Made by a program: the position numbers and the translations under genes
Origin: Xanthobacteraceae bacterium
GTDB lineage: Bacteria; Pseudomonadota; Alphaproteobacteria; Rhizobiales; Xanthobacteraceae
Reading direction: 5' to 3'
Assembly: GCA_029239875.1 (NCBI GenBank)
Contig: JARBUD010000003.1
Span: forward strand, 157,360-221,359
DNA length: 64,000 nt
The notes under the pieces: generated by a model
The model's input: the letters and a program-made list of their open reading frames with translations, nothing else
Databases searched by the model: none
What the model was told of the DNA's origin: nothing
Part shown: one piece after another, positions 42,785-51,685 of the stretch
Layout: every line of letters begins with the position of its first letter
How positions within the stretch are numbered: position 1 is the first letter of the stretch

Positions 42785-43568
42785 GCAAGCCTCCGGTCTG
42801 CAGGCTGTTGGCCGGCGCGTCGAGGGCGAGGCGCCGCTCACAGAGCCCCAGCACGCGCTCGGCATAGGTGAGCGCGTGGTCGAGATTGTGGGTGGTGAAG
42901 ACGAGCGTGGTGCGGGTGTCGCGGGCGACACGCACGAACACCTGCATCACCTCCTCGCCGGCGGCGGGATCGAGGCTGGCGGCCGGCTCGTCGGCGAAGA
43001 TGAAGCGCGGCCCGCCAACCAGCGCGCGGGCGATAGCCACGCGCTGCGACTGGCCGCCCGAGAGCTGGTCGGCGCGCTTGAGCGCCAGATGGGCGAGGCC
43101 GACGCGCTCCAGCGCCTCCATGGCGCGCTCGCGCTGCGTCGCGGAGGCCAGCGCGTGCAGCCAGGCGCCGGGGCCGGGGTTCGCGGCGAGCGTGCCGTGC
43201 AGCACGTTGGACAGCACCGAGAGACGCGACACGAGGTTGTGCTTCTGCGCTACGAAGCCGACCGTGCCGCGCAGGCGGCGCAACGCGCCGGTGCCGAGGC
43301 CGCCGATCGGCTGGCCGGACATCCGCACCTCGCCATTGGCCGGAGCCATCAGGCCGAGGCAGCATTTGAGCAGAGTGGACTTGCCGGCACCGTTGGCGCC
43401 GATGAGCGCGACGGTCTCGCCGCGCTCGATGTGGAAGCTGACCTCGGAGAACACCACCGGGTTCGAACCATGGCGCACGGCGAGATCCCGCACGCTGATC
43501 TGGCCTTCCGCAGTGCTGCGTGCCGCCAGTTTCGGCGTCTCGGCGCCGTGCACCAGGGTGAGTGTCAT
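42768..43568 (-). CDS. phnC: Phosphonate ABC transporter ATPase PhnC
   Basis: 266 aa. Walker A LIGANGAGKSTLLK, Q-loop FVAQKHNLV (the PhnC-type VAQ), signature LSGGQSQRVAIARAL and Walker B RFIFADEPAASLDP. ATG 43568 overlaps the phnD stop by 4 bases. Energises PhnE. Confidence 0.94.
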   Translation of the reverse strand: MTLTLVHGAETPKLAARSTAEGQISVRDLAVRHGSNPVVFSEVSFHIERGETVALIGANGAGKSTLLKCCLGLMAPANGEVRMSGQPIGGLGTGALRRLRGTVGFVAQKHNLVSRLSVLSNVLHGTLAANPGPGAWLHALASATQRERAMEALERVGLAHLALKRADQLSGGQSQRVAIARALVGGPRFIFADEPAASLDPAAGEEVMQVFVRVARDTRTTLVFTTHNLDHALTYAERVLGLCERRLALDAPANSLQTGGLRDLYN

Positions 43569-44446
43569 TTGCCGATGAACTCGCCGAACTGGGGATAGCC
43601 GATGGTGACGTACATGGCGCGCACGCGGTCGTAGTCGCCATCCTTCAGCACCACGAGGTCCATGCCGCGGTACTTCTCCTGCTCCTCGCCGGCGGAGAGG
43701 ATGCCGTCGATGATCTGGTCCTTGTTCTTGATCATGGCAGCGACGAGCCCGGCGGCGACTTCCTTGTCGACATGCGCGCCGACCACCAGCACGTCGTTCG
43801 GCAGGTCGCCCGAGCGGGCGATGACGCGGAACGAGCCGGCTGGCACGCTCTTGTCCTTGTTCCGGACCGAGACCCAGCTGTTGTAGTTGACGCCGATGGC
43901 GGCGACGTCGCCACGCTTCAGCGCCTCGTGCGCGACCTGGCGGGAAGTGTGGGTGGTGCCGCCGAGGTCCTTGGTGACGGAGACGCCGTAATCGGCCAGC
44001 AGCTGCGACGGGCACAGATGGCCCGAGGTCGAGCCGATGTCGTCCATGCCGACCTTCTTGCCCTTGAGCTGCACCGGCGCGGTGATGCCGGAATCGGCCT
44101 TCACCACGATCGCGCAGAAATAGTCGGGGCGGCTCAGGCCGACGATCGCCTTGGCGTCGGTCAGCTTGTTGATGACGACATATTCCGCCGGGCCGGTGAT
44201 GACGAAGTCGACGCGCTTGGCCTTCAGCGCCTCGGCGGCGGCGGTGCGGCTCGCTACCGGGAAGAACTCGAAGGTGTCGCCGGTGGCCTTCTCGAGCTGC
44301 GCCTTGAACGGACCCCAGTCCGTCTGCAGCCGCTCCATGCCTTCCACGTCGGTGACGGCGAGCTTGTAGGTTTCGGCGAAGGCCGGGGCCGTGAAGGAGG
44401 CCGCCATGGCCAGAACTGCCAGGGTTTTGCGTATCATGTTGCCCAT
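43565..44446 (-). CDS. phnD: Phosphonate-binding protein PhnD
   Basis: About 293 aa. Signal peptide (MIRKTLAVLAMAASFTAPAFA) then a PhnD-type domain with KRVDFVITGPAEYVVIN, GKKVGMDDIGSTSGHLCPSQLL and KRGDVAAIGVNYNSW, the STSG loop lining the phosphonate site. ATG 44437 is an alternative start, closer to GGAATGGG. Second gene of the phnM-D-C-E run. Ligand class is certain, exact phosphonate unknown. Confidence 0.93.
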   Translation of the reverse strand: MGNMIRKTLAVLAMAASFTAPAFAETYKLAVTDVEGMERLQTDWGPFKAQLEKATGDTFEFFPVASRTAAAEALKAKRVDFVITGPAEYVVINKLTDAKAIVGLSRPDYFCAIVVKADSGITAPVQLKGKKVGMDDIGSTSGHLCPSQLLADYGVSVTKDLGGTTHTSRQVAHEALKRGDVAAIGVNYNSWVSVRNKDKSVPAGSFRVIARSGDLPNDVLVVGAHVDKEVAAGLVAAMIKNKDQIIDGILSAGEEQEKYRGMDLVVLKDGDYDRVRAMYVTIGYPQFGEFIGK

Positions 44447-44534
44447 TCCATTTGCTGTGTCAGCGTTATCGAAAGAAATGACCGGAACGATGCGTGACGC
44501 CGGAAGAACTGCGACGTGATTATCTGCACATGAG

Positions 44535-45671
44535 CTAGTGGACGCGCTGGCCCCTACGCCAGACCGACCGGACCAGCGGCAGCCCTTCCGCCTCATGCAC
44601 CCGCACCAGATCGGCCCGCCGGCCGATGGCGATCTCGCCGCGATCGTCGAGACCGAGCGCCCGCGCCGGATTGACGCTCACCATCGCCACCGCGCGCGGC
44701 AGCGCGTAGCCGACCGGCTCGCGGGTGAGCAGGAAAGCGGCGTGCAGCAGGCTCACCGGCATGTAGTCGGACGACATGATGTCCAAGAGACCCTCGCCGG
44801 CGCAGGCGGCGGTGGACACGTTGCCCACATGCGAACCGCCGCGCACCAGGTTCGGGCCGCCCATCACCACGGCAAGGCCGCTCGCGCGGGCGGTGCGTGC
44901 CGCTGCCAGCGTCGTCGGAAACTCGGCGATGGCGCTGCCGAGGCCGGCCCCCTCGTGGATATTCTCCGCCGTCGCATCGTCATGGGTGGCGATGACCAGC
45001 CCGTCCTCCGCCGCCAGCGCGGCGAGGGCTGCGCGATTGCGGGCGGCGTAACGCTCGTGCGCGTCCCGCCCGCGCAGCAGCGCCTCGTCCAGGGCGGCCT
45101 CGGTCAGATTGTCGCTCTTGCGACGATAGTCGCGCCACATGTCAATATCGGCGAAGACGCGCTGGCCGGGCGTATGGTCCATGAGCGAGATCATGCGGAT
45201 GGCGTCGTGGCCGCGGATGGCCTCGAAACGTTCGATGATCTGCTGGTCCGGTACCTCGCAGCGTATGTGCAGAAGGTGGTCGGCGCGCAGCGCGCCGGCA
45301 TCGCGCGCCTCGTCGAGCCCGTCGATCATGAGGCGGTAGATGTGCGCCCGATCGCCATTCTTGCCACCGACCAGCGCCACCGCGTCGAGGATAGTGGTGA
45401 TGCCCACGCCGACCACAGCGGCATCGTGCGCCACCGCCGCCGACACCGGCGGCCAGATCACGTTGGGGCGCGGGGCGATAAATTTCTCAAGCGCGTCGCT
45501 GTGAATGTCGACGAGGCCCGGGAGCAGGTAGTCGCCCTCACAGTCGAGGCCGCCGGGCGAGGTGCCGGCACCGGCGTCGATGCCGACGACCATACCGTTA
45601 TCGACGGCAAGCGAGCCGTGCACCACCTCGTCGGCGAGCACGATCCTCGCATTGTGAAAGTACTGGGTCAT
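44535..45671 (-). CDS. phnM: Alpha-D-ribose-1-methylphosphonate-5-triphosphate diphosphatase (PhnM)
   Basis: 378 aa, amidohydrolase fold. Removes pyrophosphate from the triphosphate intermediate in the C-P lyase pathway. Metal ligands fall in GLVDIHSDALEK (His-Asp motif), VATHDDA and the late Asp in IMSSDYMPVSL, plus SVNPARALGLDD. Normally works after PhnGHIL, none of which are in the window. Start ATG 45671. Lies between phnF and phnD. Confidence 0.93.
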   Translation of the reverse strand: MTQYFHNARIVLADEVVHGSLAVDNGMVVGIDAGAGTSPGGLDCEGDYLLPGLVDIHSDALEKFIAPRPNVIWPPVSAAVAHDAAVVGVGITTILDAVALVGGKNGDRAHIYRLMIDGLDEARDAGALRADHLLHIRCEVPDQQIIERFEAIRGHDAIRMISLMDHTPGQRVFADIDMWRDYRRKSDNLTEAALDEALLRGRDAHERYAARNRAALAALAAEDGLVIATHDDATAENIHEGAGLGSAIAEFPTTLAAARTARASGLAVVMGGPNLVRGGSHVGNVSTAACAGEGLLDIMSSDYMPVSLLHAAFLLTREPVGYALPRAVAMVSVNPARALGLDDRGEIAIGRRADLVRVHEAEGLPLVRSVWRRGQRVH

Positions 45672-45813
45672 TCCGCCCGACGTCGCTCCGTTTCTGGAGG
45701 GGATCGTGCGGCGCCAAGACGAAGCTTCGGTGACGCGGACGGCGCGCCTTGGGGGATGACTGCGGCATTCGTCTAGCCGATGCGACGCGCACGCCCTCGC
45801 CGGCACGCCGCCG

Positions 45814-46560
45814 CTAGAATTCGAATACCAGGTTCAGCATGTCGGAATTGTGCCGCGAGCGGAGGTACTGGACCGGCACGCCGCTGCGGTCGACATTGAT
45901 GATCCTGAGTTCCAGCAAGGGCTTGTGCCGGGACAGGTTCAGCAGCCGCGCCTCGCGGAGCGTCGGCATCACCGCGCGCACGCCAGTGCTCTTCTTGGGG
46001 ATCTCCGCGATGCCGTAGCGCTGCATCGCCACCGTGACCGAGCCTGTCTCGCGGATGGCCTCCTCGATGCCGGCAAAGCGCGGCAGAGGATACCAGCTGA
46101 GCGAGACGCTCATCGGCTGCCCGTCGATGACGCGCAGCATATACATCTGCCGCACCGGATGGCCGACCGGCAGTGCCAGCCCCGCGGCGACCTCGCGATC
46201 GGCCCTGGTTTCCGTGGTTTCGAGGATCTCCCACGTGGCCTTGCGCTCGCCATGCATGGCCGCGACGCGCAGCAGCGAATTGCGCTCCATGCGGTAGCTG
46301 ATGTCGCGGTCGCGCACGAAGGTGCCGCGGCCCTGCTCCACCCGCACCATCTGCTTCTCGCGCAGCCGGCCGATGGCCCGCCTGATGGTGTGGCGGTGCA
46401 CCTCGAAGCGGCGCGCCAGCTCGTCCTCTGTCGGCAGGCGCGCGCCGCGCGGGAACTGGCCGCTCTCGATGGCGTGCTCCAACTCGATCTGTACCTGCCG
46501 CCAGCGCGGTCCGGCGCCACGGGAGGAGCGCTCCCCGGATGAAGATCCGTGTCCGGACAT
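45814..46560 (-). CDS. phnF: GntR/PhnF-type phosphonate regulator
   Basis: 248 aa. N-terminal GntR winged helix (IESGQFPRGARLPTEDELARRFEVHRHTIRRAIGRLREKQMVRVEQGRGTFV) and a C-terminal UTRA ligand domain ending VPVQYLRSRHNSDMLNLVFEF. PhnF represses phn genes and is released by a metabolite of the pathway. It is the first gene of the phn group. Start 46560 is chosen at the first Met of a plausible linker; earlier starts add 60 unrelated residues. Confidence 0.92.
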   Translation of the reverse strand: MSGHGSSSGERSSRGAGPRWRQVQIELEHAIESGQFPRGARLPTEDELARRFEVHRHTIRRAIGRLREKQMVRVEQGRGTFVRDRDISYRMERNSLLRVAAMHGERKATWEILETTETRADREVAAGLALPVGHPVRQMYMLRVIDGQPMSVSLSWYPLPRFAGIEEAIRETGSVTVAMQRYGIAEIPKKSTGVRAVMPTLREARLLNLSRHKPLLELRIINVDRSGVPVQYLRSRHNSDMLNLVFEF

Positions 46561-46881
46561 GTTCAGGACCCCTGCTCGTGCAGCTTGCGCCGAGCCTATC
46601 CGGCGAGGTGGACGCCCATATGACGGTCTGTGCGGATGAATCGGCCGCTCGTATCCAATCGCGTTGCGAAGCGTCATTCGCACGTCACCGCGAGCGGACA
46701 TGGCGCCCCGGAAGGCTGCCCCCAGCCCCACCCGCGTCAACGGCGGTATGGAGGCATAAGGTATGGAGGCGCGGCTGGCCGGAGAAATACCGTCTCCGCA
46801 GCCGTGGCCTCACAACGACGCCCGATTTGGGCGCCATCCCAACCTCAGCCGAGCAATGCCTCCATCACATGCTGATCGCCC
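46561..46881. other. 321-base noncoding region between phnF and the LigT gene
   Basis: No gene supported. It includes two exact copies of GGTATGGAGGC at 46745-46755 and 46760-46770 (period 15). The phnF promoter should be here. No terminator hairpin was noticed. Confidence 0.55.
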
Positions 46882-47469
46882 TTAACCGCGTAGCGGCCAA
46901 CGGTCGAGCAGGTGATAGCGCGAGAGCCCGACCTCGCTGTGGACCAGCGCGAACGCGTCGGCCGTGAAGCGGATCGGCGCGATCTCCTGGACGGGAACCG
47001 CGTCCGGCCCGTAGAGCAGGGTCATGTGCGGCGCGAACGGCTCGATGGCCCGCAGCCCGCGAGTCTCCATCGCGTCGCCGAGCGCCTTGCGCAATTCGAA
47101 CAGCTTTTGTCCTTCCCCCATCAGGACCAGCGGCCGATTTCTCCTTCCCGGGGCGCTCTCGAAGCTTTTCACGGCGCGGAACGCGACCTCGAACGGCGGC
47201 ATCGTCACCGCCTTTCCAGCGAGTTGCGCGCCATAGACGTGTTTCGACTTCAGCCGTGCATAGTCTCCCACGTGATGCAGCGAGACGTGCAGCCGTTCGG
47301 CCTCCAGCCACGCCCCCGCAAGACGCCGCTCACTCGTGAAACGCTCCCGAAACCGCACCACGCGAGCCGCGGTCGCGGGATCGGGAAACAGGCAGAAGAA
47401 CAGCCGCTCCGGCTTTCGCGGCCGACGACGCGGTTCGCTGGCAATGTTGAACGCAAACTCGGTCTGCAT
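46882..47469 (-). CDS. thpR: 2'-5' RNA ligase / cyclic phosphodiesterase (LigT/ThpR family)
   Basis: 195 aa of the 2H phosphoesterase superfamily with its two HxT/S motifs: LHVSLHHVGD and APHMTLLYGP. It hydrolyses 2',3'-cyclic phosphodiesters. The start is at 47469 (MQTEFAFNIASEPRRR), giving the family's usual N terminus. Monocistronic, no obvious link to the phn genes. Confidence 0.87.
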   Translation of the reverse strand: MQTEFAFNIASEPRRRPRKPERLFFCLFPDPATAARVVRFRERFTSERRLAGAWLEAERLHVSLHHVGDYARLKSKHVYGAQLAGKAVTMPPFEVAFRAVKSFESAPGRRNRPLVLMGEGQKLFELRKALGDAMETRGLRAIEPFAPHMTLLYGPDAVPVQEIAPIRFTADAFALVHSEVGLSRYHLLDRWPLRG

Positions 47470-47555
47470 GGGAAAACCTCGACTTCCCCATGCCCCACAT
47501 CCATCAGAACATAACAGGAACACACACGCAAGTGCGAACCACCGCGGTGCTCACC

Positions 47556-47846
47556 TCATCCGCGCCGCGCCTCCGCCCGCCGTCCCGCGGCCAGCCTCAA
47601 CCAGGGCGGGAGATGGAAGGCGCTCATCAGCACATACATCGCCGTCATCCCACTCAGCGGCGACGTGCCGGCCGCCGTGCAGAGCAGGTCCGGCATCCCG
47701 CCGCCAGTCCCGCTCGCCAGCGCCATCGCCGCGAAGGTCGGCGCGGCGGCGAGGCCCAGCCACTCGGCGGCGTGCAGGCGGGGCCATAGCCCGCCCCGCG
47801 GGCGGAGCGCGCCGCCGGCGCCTCCGCCCGGATGGGTGTCGCTCAT
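47556..47846 (-). CDS. Small membrane protein of unknown function
   Basis: 96 aa. Gly-rich N terminus and two hydrophobic segments (EWLGLAAAPTFAAMALA and MTAMYVLMSAFHLPPWLRL) with a single Cys. GGGAGG lies 6 bases before ATG 47846. Downstream of the DUF899 gene on the same strand with an 18-base gap, so cotranscribed with it. No recognised family. Confidence 0.65.
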   Translation of the reverse strand: MSDTHPGGGAGGALRPRGGLWPRLHAAEWLGLAAAPTFAAMALASGTGGGMPDLLCTAAGTSPLSGMTAMYVLMSAFHLPPWLRLAAGRRAEARRG

Positions 47847-47864
47847 GTGAGCCTCCCGCCGCCG

Positions 47865-48683
47865 TCACTCGCAGCAGCCGTGCTTGAAGCCGCCGAACAG
47901 CTCCTCGACGGACCCCGCCGCCCGCTCGGTCGGCGCCGCCTCGTAGCGGTCGTGGTGGCGCACCCATTCCATCTTGTTCTCGACGTCGCGCTCGTCGCGG
48001 CCCTTGGGCACGAGGTCGAGCATGTTGTAGGTGCCCATCATCACCTCAACCCCGCGCCCATAGGTCGAGTAGGTGTGGAAGACGGCGCCGGCATCGTCCC
48101 TGTAGAAGGCGCTGATGCCCGGCCATTCCTCGAAGGCGTAGGGCCACGGCCCGTAATTGTAGTGGATCCGCCCCTCGGCCAGTTGCTCCGGCGTGAAGCT
48201 GACGCCGAAATCGTAGTTGAAGTCGCTGTCCTGCGACGACACCCAGTCGAACTGCCAGCCCATGCGCGTCTTGAAGCGCTCGATCTGCGCCAGCGGCGCG
48301 CGCGAGACGGTCACGAAGGTGACGTCGCGCTGCCTGAGGTGGATGTTCATGCCGTCGGCATGGTCGGCCATGAAGGAGCAGCTCGGGCAGCCCTGCTCCC
48401 AGCCCGGGCCGAACATGAAGTGCTGGACCAGCAATTGCCGGCGACCGTCGAACAGCTCGGCCAGCGTGCGCCGGCCCGCGGGCGTGTCGAACACATAGTC
48501 CTTGTCGATCCGTACCCAGGGCAGAGCCCGGCGCTCCTGCGCGATGCGGTCGCGCAGATGCGTCAGCTCCTTCTCATGCGCGAGCAGCGCCTTGCGCTCG
48601 GCAAGCCATTCGTCCCTCGATACGATGCGGTGGTTCGCAAGCCCCGGCTCGGAGGTTGCGGGAGTGTCGGTCGTGTGGGTCAT
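47865..48683 (-). CDS. DUF899 thioredoxin-fold protein
   Basis: 272 aa, cytoplasmic. Central block LLVQHFMFGPGWEQGCPSCSFMADH contains Cys-x2-Cys and is followed by VTFVTVSRAPLAQIERFKTRMGWQFDWVSS. The C terminus ends HGCCE with a Cys pair. DUF899 resembles AhpC/thioredoxin proteins and may reduce peroxides or disulfides. Diverges from the TPR-HTH protein gene (120-base gap), which may regulate it. Confidence 0.88.
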   Translation of the reverse strand: MTHTTDTPATSEPGLANHRIVSRDEWLAERKALLAHEKELTHLRDRIAQERRALPWVRIDKDYVFDTPAGRRTLAELFDGRRQLLVQHFMFGPGWEQGCPSCSFMADHADGMNIHLRQRDVTFVTVSRAPLAQIERFKTRMGWQFDWVSSQDSDFNYDFGVSFTPEQLAEGRIHYNYGPWPYAFEEWPGISAFYRDDAGAVFHTYSTYGRGVEVMMGTYNMLDLVPKGRDERDVENKMEWVRHHDRYEAAPTERAAGSVEELFGGFKHGCCE

Positions 48684-48802
48684 TGCTCTAGCTCCTTGGC
48701 TTTCCGGTCGCCGTCCGCAGTGCGGCGGTGCGTGGTGGTCATGGGCAGAGCGTAGGACCGGCCGTCGCCATGGCGGGAGTGACAAGTGTGTCGGGATTCC
48801 AG

Positions 48803-50029
48803 ATGGACTCGCTGATCGCCGCTGCCGCCCGCGCGCTCGCCGCGGGTGACCTTCTCGGCGCGCTGAACCGGGTGGCGCTCCGCGACGATGCGCCGGCGCT
48901 GGCGCTGCGCGGCATCGCCATGGCGCGGCTTGGCGATTTCCCGCGGGCAAAGACGCTGCTGAAAAGCGCGGCGCGCGCCTTCGGCCCGAAGGAGGCGGTG
49001 GCCCGCGCGCGTTGCGTCGTCGCCGAGGCCGAGATCGCGCTGGTCTCGCGCGACCTCGGCTGGCCGGCAAAGGCGCTCGCCGCCGCGCGGGCGACGCTGG
49101 AACGGCATGGCGACCGGCTGAACGCGGCGCATGCGCGCCATCTCGAGGTGCGCCGCCTCCTGCTGGTCGGGCGCCTCGACGATGCCGAAGCCGCGCTCGC
49201 CGGCATTGATCCTCCGACATTGCCCCCGGCCTTGAGGACGGCGCATGAGCTGGCGGTCGCCGGCATCGCCATCCGCCATGTGCGGACGAGGGAAGCCTGC
49301 GCGGCGCTCGTCCGGGCCGAACGCGCCGCCCGCGAGGCCGACATCGCGGCGCTGACGGCGGAGATCGAAAGCGCATCCCGCCTGCTGGAGGCGCCGGCGG
49401 CGCGTCTTGTGAGCCCCAGCAAGGAGCGCCTCCTCAAGCTTGAGGATGTCGAGGCCCTGCTCGCCTCCTGCGTGCTCGTCGTCGATGCCTGCCGCTATGC
49501 GGTGCGCGACGGACCGAGGGCGGTGTCGCTGACGACGCGCCCGGTGCTGTTCGCGCTGCTGCGCGCGCTGGGCGAAGCGTGGCCGGAAGACGTGGGACGC
49601 GATGCGCTCGTCCGATACGCCTTCCGCGGCAAAGAGGCGGATGAATCGCACCGCGCCCGGCTGCGGGTGGAGATCGGGCGGCTTCGCGCCGAGCTCCGCC
49701 CCTTCGCGGACATCGTCGCGACGAAACAGGGTTTCGCGCTGGTCCCGGGCGATGGGCGCACGGTCGTGGTGATGGCGCCGCCCATGGAGGAGCACCATGC
49801 CGACGTGCTCGCCTTCCTGGCGGACGGCGAATCCTGGTCGAGCTCGGCACTGGCGCTTGTGCTCGGCGCCAGCCAACGCACCGTGCAGCGCGCATTGGAA
49901 GAGCTTGCCGCAGCGGGCAAGGTCCAGTCCTATGGCCGCGGAAGGGCGCGCCGCTGGACCACTCCGCCCTTGCCGGGTTTCACGACAACCTTGTTACTCC
50001 CCGGCCCGCTTCCCGGGCAGCTAGGCTGA
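48803..50029 (+). CDS. TPR-like helix-turn-helix protein
   Basis: About 408 aa. N-terminal TPR-like helical repeats from residue 1 (MDSLIAAAARALAAGDLLGALNRVALRDDAPALALRGIAMARLGDF), a middle winged domain (VDACRYAVRDGPRAVSLTTRPVLFALLRALGEAWPEDVGRDALV, like a Trans_reg_C start) and a C-terminal HTH (SSSALALVLGASQRTVQRALEELAAAGK). Probable regulator of the divergent DUF899 gene. The ATG at 48803 fits the family's first residue; earlier in-frame ATGs at 48728 and 48770 exist. Confidence 0.75.
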   Translation: MDSLIAAAARALAAGDLLGALNRVALRDDAPALALRGIAMARLGDFPRAKTLLKSAARAFGPKEAVARARCVVAEAEIALVSRDLGWPAKALAAARATLERHGDRLNAAHARHLEVRRLLLVGRLDDAEAALAGIDPPTLPPALRTAHELAVAGIAIRHVRTREACAALVRAERAAREADIAALTAEIESASRLLEAPAARLVSPSKERLLKLEDVEALLASCVLVVDACRYAVRDGPRAVSLTTRPVLFALLRALGEAWPEDVGRDALVRYAFRGKEADESHRARLRVEIGRLRAELRPFADIVATKQGFALVPGDGRTVVVMAPPMEEHHADVLAFLADGESWSSSALALVLGASQRTVQRALEELAAAGKVQSYGRGRARRWTTPPLPGFTTTLLLPGPLPGQLG

Positions 50030-50033
50030 CGGC

Positions 50034-50669
50034 ATGAAAACATCAGCAGCCGACATCCTCGACGAATACGGCCCCTTCCCCGGCATCGAACAGGTCGCCG
50101 GCGTGACCTTCGACGGCCACCACGTCTGGTTCGCCTCCGGTGACAGGCTGAATGCCCTCGATCCGGCCACCGGTGACATCGTGCGCAGTCACGACGTGGC
50201 CGCTCATGCCGGCACCGCCTTCGACGGCACGCACCTGTTCCAGCTTGCCGAGGACCGGATCCAGAAGATCGATCCGGCGACCGGCCGCGTGCTCTCGACC
50301 ATCCCCGCCCCCGACGGCGGCTCCGGCCTCGCCTGGGCGGAAGGCACGCTCTGGCTCGGCCAGTATAGCGGCCGCCGCATCCACCAGATCGATCCCGACA
50401 CCGGCGCCGTGCTGCGCGTCATCGAGTCCGACCGGATGGTGACCGGTGTCACCTGGGTCGACGGCGAGCTCTGGCACGCCACCTGGGAAGGCGAGGAGAG
50501 CGATGTCAGGCACATCGATCCCGCGACCGGCGAGATACTGGAGCGGCTGAAGATGCCGGACGGCGTGGGCGTCTCCGGCCTCGAAGCCGACGGCGCCGAC
50601 CGCTTCTTCTGCGGCGGCGGCAACAGCGGCAGGGTGCGCGCCATCCGGCGGCCGCGGCGGACGGCCTGA
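50034..50669 (+). CDS. Vgb/SMP30-like beta-propeller protein
   Basis: 211 aa, no signal peptide. Repeated D-P-A-T-G-x-I/V-L blades (LDPATGDIVRS, IDPATGRVLST, IDPDTGAVLRV, IDPATGEILER) alternating with DGELWHATW-type strands. It follows the TPR-HTH gene by 4 bases and is probably cotranscribed. Possibly a lactonase-like scaffold, but no metal-binding residues can be assigned. Confidence 0.75.
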   Translation: MKTSAADILDEYGPFPGIEQVAGVTFDGHHVWFASGDRLNALDPATGDIVRSHDVAAHAGTAFDGTHLFQLAEDRIQKIDPATGRVLSTIPAPDGGSGLAWAEGTLWLGQYSGRRIHQIDPDTGAVLRVIESDRMVTGVTWVDGELWHATWEGEESDVRHIDPATGEILERLKMPDGVGVSGLEADGADRFFCGGGNSGRVRAIRRPRRTA

Positions 50670-50705
50670 TCTCGTATTCTGGCGCGCCCGAGCCGGCGCC
50701 GCTAA

Positions 50706-50745
50706 ATAGTTTCAAATTTATGATTGCATTTTTATGAAATTGATA
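50706..50745. promoter_or_regulatory. AT-rich candidate BigR operator
   Basis: An AT-rich island in a GC-rich surround contains TTTCA (50710-50714) and TGAAA (50735-50739) as inverted arms, and TTTATGA twice (50717-50723, 50731-50737). Located 50-85 bases before the persulfide-dioxygenase-like gene. BigR is known to bind AT-rich palindromes at its own operon; the match to the known box cannot be verified here. Confidence 0.45.
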
Positions 50746-50793
50746 TAGAGGATTGCGAGGCGCGACGGTTCTGCCGCGCATTGGGAGTGACCC

Positions 50794-51675
50794 ATGCCTC
50801 GCAAGCCCGAAGTGACCGGCTTCTTCGACCCGCGGACCTGGTCGATCCAGTATGTCGTCGCCGATCCGGCGACGAAGCGCTGCGCCATCGTCGATCCGGT
50901 CCATGACTTCGACGAGAAGTCCGGCCAGACCGGCTCGGCCAATGCCGACCGCCTGCTCGATTTCGTGCGCGGCAAGGGCTACGAGGTCGAGTGGATCCTC
51001 GACACCCATCCCCATGCCGACCATTTCTCGGCGGCGCATTACCTCAAGCAGAAGACCGGCGCGCCGACCGCCATCGGCGAGCACGTGAAGGACGTGCAGA
51101 AGCTCTGGAAGGGCTTCTACAACTGGCCGGATTTCCCCGCCGACGGTTCGCAGTGGGACCGTCTCTTCGCCGATGGCGAGACCTTCAAGGTCGGCGGCAT
51201 CGACGCGAAGGTGATGTTCTCGCCAGGGCATACGCTGGCCTCGATCACCTATGTGATCGGTGATGCCGCCTTCGTCCACGACACGCTGTTCATGCCGGAC
51301 AGCGGCACGGCCCGCGCCGATTTTCCCGGCGGCAACGCCAATGTGCTGTGGCGGTCGATCCAGGCCATCCTGGCGCTTCCCGACGAGACCCGCCTCTTCA
51401 CCGGCCATGACTACCAGCCGGGCGGGCGCAAGCCCCTGTGGGAATCGACGGTCGCCGAGCAGAAGGCGACGAACATCCACATGGCCCGTTGCCGGAACGA
51501 GGAGGAGTTCGTCGCGGTCCGCGAGGCGCGCGACCGCAGCCTCGCCATGCCCAAGCTCATCCTGCAGTCGCTGCAGGTGAACACCAATGGCGGGCGGCTG
51601 CCCGAACCGGAAGCGAACGGGGTCAGTTATCTCAAGATCCCGCTCGACCTGCTCAAGGGAGCGACCTGGAACTGA
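50794..51675 (+). CDS. Persulfide dioxygenase-like MBL hydrolase (Blh type)
   Basis: 293 aa metallo-beta-lactamase with TGFFDPRTWSIQYVVADPATKRCAIVDPV at the N terminus, iron-binding LDTHPHADHFSAAHYLK, SPGHTLASI, FVHDTLFMPDSGTARADFPGG and FTGHDYQPGGR. This matches Blh/ETHE1-type sulfur dioxygenases, which oxidise glutathione persulfide. The position with bigR and YeeE genes supports sulfide detoxification. GGGAGTGAC precedes the ATG. Confidence 0.92.
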   Translation: MPRKPEVTGFFDPRTWSIQYVVADPATKRCAIVDPVHDFDEKSGQTGSANADRLLDFVRGKGYEVEWILDTHPHADHFSAAHYLKQKTGAPTAIGEHVKDVQKLWKGFYNWPDFPADGSQWDRLFADGETFKVGGIDAKVMFSPGHTLASITYVIGDAAFVHDTLFMPDSGTARADFPGGNANVLWRSIQAILALPDETRLFTGHDYQPGGRKPLWESTVAEQKATNIHMARCRNEEEFVAVREARDRSLAMPKLILQSLQVNTNGGRLPEPEANGVSYLKIPLDLLKGATWN

Positions 51676-51685
51676 GATGCGTGGA

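Noticed and set aside
43455..43475. GGGTTCGAACC resembling a tRNA T-arm
   Set aside because: It lies within phnC in the correct reading frame, with no acceptor, anticodon or D-arm around it.
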